From: Nostoc sp. NMS9
Lineage (GTDB): Bacteria; Cyanobacteriota; Cyanobacteriia; Cyanobacteriales; Nostocaceae
Reading direction: 5' to 3'
Assembly: GCF_017114995.1 (NCBI RefSeq)
Contig: NZ_JABXKL010000009.1
Coordinates: forward strand, 26,533 to 90,532
Length of the DNA stretch: 64,000 nt
Shown: positions 60,381-64,000 of the stretch, piece after piece
Numbering within the stretch: the first letter of the stretch is position 1
Layout: each line of letters starts with the position of its first letter
Notes under the pieces: model-generated
What the model saw: only the letters and a program-made list of their open reading frames with translations
What the model was told of the DNA's origin: nothing
Databases searched by the model: none
Made by a program: the position numbers and the translations under genes

Positions 60381-61377
60381 CAACTTTACCGAAGTGAGCC
60401 GCACCTTTGAGGTAATGATAAGCCTCTCGTGCTTCAGTAAAAGGGAAAACTCGATCAATAATTGGTTTGATTTGATGCTGTTGCATTGCCTGATTCATCG
60501 CCTCAAACATTTCTCGACTGCCAACATAAATTCCCTGAACTGTTAAACTCTTAAAAAGTATTGGCATGGGGTCAATCTCATTTCCTCTACCTGATAATAC
60601 GCCAATCAAACTAATACGTCCTCCAATGCGGACTGCTTGTAGCGATTTTGGCAGAGTACCTGCACCGCCTACCTCAACTACATGATCTACACCTGTGCGA
60701 TTAGTTAATTGGTAAACTTGCTTTTCCCAATCTGGTGTTGTTTTGTAGTTGATTGTTTCGTCAGCACCAAGCTGTTTGGCTCGTGCCAATTTCTCATCAC
60801 TGCTAGAAGTAATAATCGCTCTCGCACCATGTATCTTGGCAAACTGGAGAGCAAAAGTTGAAACTCCTCCAGTACCAAGTAATAAAACACTATCACCTGC
60901 ACCAATATTGCCTTTTGTAATCAGTCCATGCCAAGCTGTGACTGCTGCACAGGGTAAAGTTGCGCCTTCAATGTAGGATAGGTAATCAGGTAATATTACT
61001 AAACCATCTTGGTGTAATAAGACATACTCAGCTAGCATTCCATCGATACCGCCTCCGAGATCGGATTTCATTTTCTCTTTGGTTAAAGAGCCATAAATCC
61101 AGTCTTGGAAGAAAATACCAGCGACGCGATCGCCTATTTTTACCCGTGTCACACCTTCCCCCACCGCCACAACTTCTCCCGCACCATCAGACATGGGAAT
61201 TAACGGATATTTCTGTCCAGCACCGTAAGCTCCTTCAATAACCAGCAGATCGCGATAATTTAAGGATGTTGCTTTGACTTGAATCAGAACTTGTCCAGGT
61301 GCGGGTTTTGGTTCAGGGCGATCGACTAATCCCAGGGCATCAATCCCGGCGTTGCTTTGAATTTCGTAAGCTTTCAT
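60355..61377 (-). CDS. Zinc-free quinone-oxidoreductase-type alcohol dehydrogenase
   Basis: 340 residues of the medium-chain dehydrogenase/reductase superfamily. Segments: QVLIQVKATSLNYRDLLVIE, PLIPMSDGAGEVVAVGEGV, the cofactor loop LLLGTGGVSTFALQFAKIHG and the sugar-binding IITSSSDEKLARAKQLGADE. The structural and catalytic zinc cysteines are missing, so it is the quinone reductase/enoyl reductase type with NADPH. The last residues SSRR and the stop are formed by a family C repeat, which suggests a small 3'-end replacement. Confidence 0.9.
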   Translation of the reverse strand: MKAYEIQSNAGIDALGLVDRPEPKPAPGQVLIQVKATSLNYRDLLVIEGAYGAGQKYPLIPMSDGAGEVVAVGEGVTRVKIGDRVAGIFFQDWIYGSLTKEKMKSDLGGGIDGMLAEYVLLHQDGLVILPDYLSYIEGATLPCAAVTAWHGLITKGNIGAGDSVLLLGTGGVSTFALQFAKIHGARAIITSSSDEKLARAKQLGADETINYKTTPDWEKQVYQLTNRTGVDHVVEVGGAGTLPKSLQAVRIGGRISLIGVLSGRGNEIDPMPILFKSLTVQGIYVGSREMFEAMNQAMQQHQIKPIIDRVFPFTEAREAYHYLKGAAHFGKVVMTLSSRR

Positions 61378-61518
61378 GGATGTCTTTGTTCTAGCTACAA
61401 CTTTGGTATTGTAGCTAGGGTAAAAAAGAATCTAGAGGCGTAGCAAGTGCTACATCTCTACAAGGCTTCTGGATAACGCATATTTAATTTCACTAGTAGG
61501 ATTGCCCTCATCCCCTAA

Positions 61519-61545
61519 CCCCTTCTCCCAATATGGGAGAAGGGG
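61519..61545 (-). terminator. Hairpin downstream of the TPR gene
   Basis: CCCCTTCTCCCA and TGGGAGAAGGGG, perfect 12-base arms. Ten bases beyond the stop of the minus-strand TPR gene. No T tract, and the sequence is also a common cyanobacterial repeat. Confidence 0.5.
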
Positions 61546-61554
61546 AACTGGACG

Positions 61555-62577
61555 CTACAGAGAATCTATGAACTGGTGTACTTTTTCTAAAAGTGGCTGA
61601 TATTCAATTTGCTCTGCTAACTCTTGGGCATTTTGGTAGCACGATCGCGCCATTTTTTTGCGTTTCGTGGTAGCGTAAACGCTTCCCATATTTAACAAAG
61701 TTGAAATTTCTCCGAGATTATCGCCTAGTTCTTGATAAATCATAATGGCTTGCTTGTAGAACTTCATTGCTTGGCGATGCTCTTCCAGGGTGCTGTAGGT
61801 AAAACCAATGTTATGAAGGGTTGTTGCTTCACCAGAGCGATCGCTGATTGCTCGACGTGTCAAAAGAACTTGATTGTAGAGCAATAGTGCTTGTTTCGGT
61901 TGTCCTAAATCATGATAGACAGAAGCAATATTGTTCAAGGTCGTTGCTTCTGCAAGCAAATTCTTGACAGCTCGTTGAATTGGCAGTGCTGCTTGAAAAA
62001 ATTCTAGCGCTTGCTCAAACTTGCCTAAGACATTGTAGGCAAATCCAATGCCATTGAGCGTTGTTGCTTCACCAGAAAAGTCACCTAACAATCGCCGCAT
62101 CCTCAAAATTTGGTGTTGTAGCAACAGTGCCCGTTTTGGTTCTCCTAAACGCGTATAAATTAGTGCGACATCATTAAGAGTAGAAACTTCACTTTGAGTA
62201 TCTTGCGATCGCCTAAAGATTGGCAGTGCTTTGTCAAAATATTCCAACGCTTGCAAAAAGCGTCCAAGACGACTGTAGGTAGAACCCAGATTGCTAAGTG
62301 TAGTTGCCTCTGCTGGCGTGTTGCCAATTTCAATAGCAACCGAAAGCGCCTGATGAAAGCGCTCTAATGCTCTTTGAGGTTGCCAGCAACTGAGGTGAGC
62401 TAAACCAAGGTCGTTTAATGTATAACCTTCTCTAGCTCGGTCTGGAATTGCTCTAGCCAAGTGTAAATTTTTGGTTGCAAGATCGAGAGATTCTTGAAAT
62501 TTCCCCCGTTGGTAGTAGCGGTTTGCTTCGTCACGACGTTGTTCCCATTCTTTGACTTGATTTAAAGGTTGCGTCAT
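61555..62577 (-). CDS. Tetratricopeptide-repeat protein
   Basis: 340 residues, nearly all TPR. About seven repeats of 40 residues with the pattern ATTLNNIASVYHDLGQPKQA, ATTLHNIGFTYSTLEEHRQA and so on, like the TPR_12/Rapsyn type. No signal peptide, no extra domain. Such stand-alone TPR proteins serve as scaffolds; similar ones accompany CHAT proteases, but none is in the window. Partners cannot be named. Confidence 0.88.
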   Translation of the reverse strand: MTQPLNQVKEWEQRRDEANRYYQRGKFQESLDLATKNLHLARAIPDRAREGYTLNDLGLAHLSCWQPQRALERFHQALSVAIEIGNTPAEATTLSNLGSTYSRLGRFLQALEYFDKALPIFRRSQDTQSEVSTLNDVALIYTRLGEPKRALLLQHQILRMRRLLGDFSGEATTLNGIGFAYNVLGKFEQALEFFQAALPIQRAVKNLLAEATTLNNIASVYHDLGQPKQALLLYNQVLLTRRAISDRSGEATTLHNIGFTYSTLEEHRQAMKFYKQAIMIYQELGDNLGEISTLLNMGSVYATTKRKKMARSCYQNAQELAEQIEYQPLLEKVHQFIDSL

Positions 62578-62780
62578 CTGACCTCAGTTGCATTCTGCGA
62601 TAAGTAGGTAGGACATCTCTTGGGAATGAACCCCTCTTAGGTTTCCCAAATTTTAACCTTGATCTTCTATCTTTAGATATAAGACGTAAACAGATAAGTA
62701 TGCTATTGTTTCATACTTAATAGGAATATTTATGAAGCAATTAATACAAATACTGTAGGGGCGCATAGCAGTGCGCCCTC

Positions 62781-62813
62781 AGATTCCCGACTTTTGAAAT
62801 AAATCGGGAATCT
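62781..62813. repeat. Dispersed palindromic repeat (family A), copy 3
   Basis: AGATTCCCGACTTTTG and its inverse AAATCGGGAATCT. See 3125-3158 and 9127-9159. Confidence 0.8.
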
Positions 62814-62832
62814 TGTTGTTACATGGCTATTT

Positions 62833-62960
62833 TCAACTCAACCGTTGCCGCAACCACAAGGCCAGTAAAGGCAATGCCAGTTGATAACCTTGCTCGGCAT
62901 TATAAATCAAACCTTTGTGCTGTAACCCAGTCAGCGCACCCTGAAGGCTTCCACCCCTTG
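62833..62960 (-). pseudogene. C-terminal gene fragment, unknown family
   Basis: The minus strand encodes GSLQGALTGLQHKGLIYNAE then GYQLALPLLALWLRQRLS and a stop. The composition is protein-like (winged-helix or ATPase-tail style), but frames are lost upstream by stops within 15 codons. Probably the decayed end of a larger gene. Confidence 0.35.
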
Positions 62961-63176
62961 AAAGTCCTTATGTTTAGCAGTTGGTTCGCCAATGATTCTG
63001 TGGGCTGCGGTTGTGAATCGTTTTGATCCGCCAAATTAAATTAAACAATGGCAACATTTCTGGGTAGGGGACTGATAGTTTTAAGATTGCAAAATGTAAA
63101 GGGAATCATCCAAATCTTGAGGAATATAGGGTCTGGTTGAGTCGATGGGGGATATTATTCCCCGCACCTCTCAGTT

Positions 63177-63211
63177 AAATCTGGGCGTGCGATTTTCACC
63201 GCACCCAGCTT
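63177..63211 (-). ncRNA. Group II intron domain V
   Basis: On the minus strand reads AAGCTGGGTGCGGTGAAAAT and CGCACGCCCAGATTT. This gives a 34-35-base hairpin with the GAAA tetraloop and two-base bulge, the most conserved element of group II introns. Confidence 0.8.
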
Positions 63212-63220
63212 CCGATGTTC

Positions 63221-63955
63221 TCAGCTTGCGCTTTTGCTCATGTGTTTGTAATCATGGCAACTCTCATGAATTGCTTCAAGATTCTTTTTCTTCCAGTTGG
63301 CATGATTTCCGTCGATGTGATGCAGGTGAACCCTTTCTTCATCGATGAACTTTAAGCCGCAGGAAGCACATCTATGGTTTTGCTTCTTAAGAGCAATAGA
63401 GGTTTCGCCGAAATAGAGCTTACTGTTACGTTCGCTCCAGTAGGCTATATCTCCGTCATAGGGGGATTTGGTTCCTTTAACCATGACATGTTTATTTTCG
63501 GAGTAAGGAACTGCTGGGAATGCTTTATCTAGTAATTTCTTGCTAGAGTAGCGGGTTTGCTTGGTTTCGTTGTTGAATACCGTGTAAGCTCTTTTTTGGA
63601 TGTGGTATAACGAGTTTCTTGACCCGTCCATCTTGCAGAACTTATGGTAATTTCTCCAGCCTCTAATTACCGGGGCTAATTTCTCAGCCTTTGTGTTAGC
63701 ACCATAATTCGAGTTGTTAACGATGTGTTTTACTTTCTTACGGAGTGCTTTGAAATTGTCCACTGAGGGAGTGCATCTAAACTTTCCGTTTTTCTGGATT
63801 TTAGAGTGCCAGCCTATGAAATCAAACCCATCTGTCGCAGCGGTAACTTTGGTTTTCTTTTGGCTTACATTCATTCCGCGTTTGCGGAGGAACTTGCTGA
63901 TTCTTTCAAGTATCTCTGTCGCATCATCTTCGGGTCGGAGTATAATAGACCTCTT
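63221..63955 (-). pseudogene. Group II intron maturase, C-terminal part (RT end, X and HNH domains)
   Basis: The frame is open from about 63955 (SIILRPEDDATEILERISKF) through ATG 63874 to the stop at 63221. It has the end of the RT palm, the thumb/X domain (KLAPVIRGWRNYHKFCKMDG) and a C-terminal HNH endonuclease with CASCG, HLHHIDGNH and CHDYKH. The catalytic YADD motif and everything before it are missing, so it cannot reverse-transcribe. It follows the intron RNA elements in the normal order. Confidence 0.85.
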
Positions 63956-64000
63956 GCAAAAAAGTTTTGTGGTAGATTAGTAGATTAAAAAATTTCCAAC

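Larger units (their letters stand above)
62578..63138. other. 561-base gap with debris
   Basis: Contains a GGGGCGCATAGCAGTGCGCC hairpin (from 62758), a family A repeat (62781-62813) and a fragment of a former gene (62833-62960, minus strand). No intact gene. Confidence 0.5.
63139..63955 (-). mobile_element. Group II intron, 5'-truncated
   Basis: The 3' half of a mobile group II intron: end of the reverse-transcriptase/maturase ORF, then domain V (63177-63211) and a domain VI-like stem down to about 63139. The RT sequence begins abruptly near 63955 and nothing intron-like is visible from there to the window end. Loss of the 5' side fits incomplete target-primed reverse transcription, though the window stops only 45 bases further. 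Confidence 0.7.

Overview
The window reads as chromosomal DNA of a filamentous, probably heterocyst-forming cyanobacterium (Nostoc/Tolypothrix/Calothrix type). The grounds are frequent HIP1 octamers (GCGATCGC), many short tandemly repeated repeats (TTAGGAG, CCCAATG, GGGGAGCAG, ATTCAAA), a FurA-like regulator, SbtA/SbtB, a CAAD protein, a ScyD/ScyE-type protein and KaiB-like and PilT genes. No strain-level call is possible from the sequence alone.

Layout. 1-1.2 kb: N-terminal half of a two-partner-secretion adhesin preceded by two identical palindromes, then a 21-bp tandem repeat. 1.2-5.5 kb: DUF1995 gene and three consecutive PRC-barrel/DUF2382 genes. 5.7-8.8 kb: KirBac channel and exported alpha/beta hydrolase. 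9.9-14.7 kb: SDR, ScyD/E-like protein, GH57 enzyme, unknown protein. 14.8-21.8 kb: degenerate histidine kinase, frameshifted Uma2 gene, SLH protein, CAAD protein, membrane histidine kinase. 21.8-22.8 kb: nested mobile-element debris. 22.9-24.9 kb: inorganic-carbon operon sbtA-sbtB-beta-carbonic anhydrase (Tat-type leader). 25.0-28.8 kb: MITE, PIN toxin-antitoxin pair, PcrA/UvrD helicase, and a decayed 42-bp repeat. 28.8-32.1 kb: monooxygenase, a Septu-like ATPase/HNH pair whose nuclease carries a stop codon, and a metallophosphoesterase. 32.3-41.6 kb: Pro-rich membrane protein, ATP-grasp ligase, GAF kinase, CobN (colonised by repeats) and a peptidoglycan-binding protein. 41.7-49.4 kb: FurA, group 2 sigma factor, GpsA, LipA, tRNA-Pro, KaiB-like protein, PilT. 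50-56 kb: small membrane protein, WecB-type epimerase, SH3/PG-binding protein, response regulator, and a tandem triplet of Crp/Fnr regulators (one broken). 57-62.6 kb: aldo/keto reductase, arylsulfotransferase-like protein, GST, quinone-type oxidoreductase and TPR protein. 62.6-64 kb: gene debris and a 5'-truncated group II intron.

Themes. The clearest functional unit is the sbtA-sbtB-carbonic anhydrase cluster. A plausible former defence unit (PtuA plus PtuB) looks inactivated by a single nonsense codon. Repeats are unusually invasive here: they sit in frame inside cobN and a GAF kinase, supply the last codons or stop of at least five genes, and lie next to a frameshift in a Uma2 gene. I see no complete, clearly new multi-gene system. 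The best leads are the paired operator upstream of the adhesin, the three-domain variation in the DUF2382 trio, the Crp/Fnr triplication with a copied flanking motif, the nested transposon with readable target duplication, and the 42-bp ghost repeat behind pcrA.
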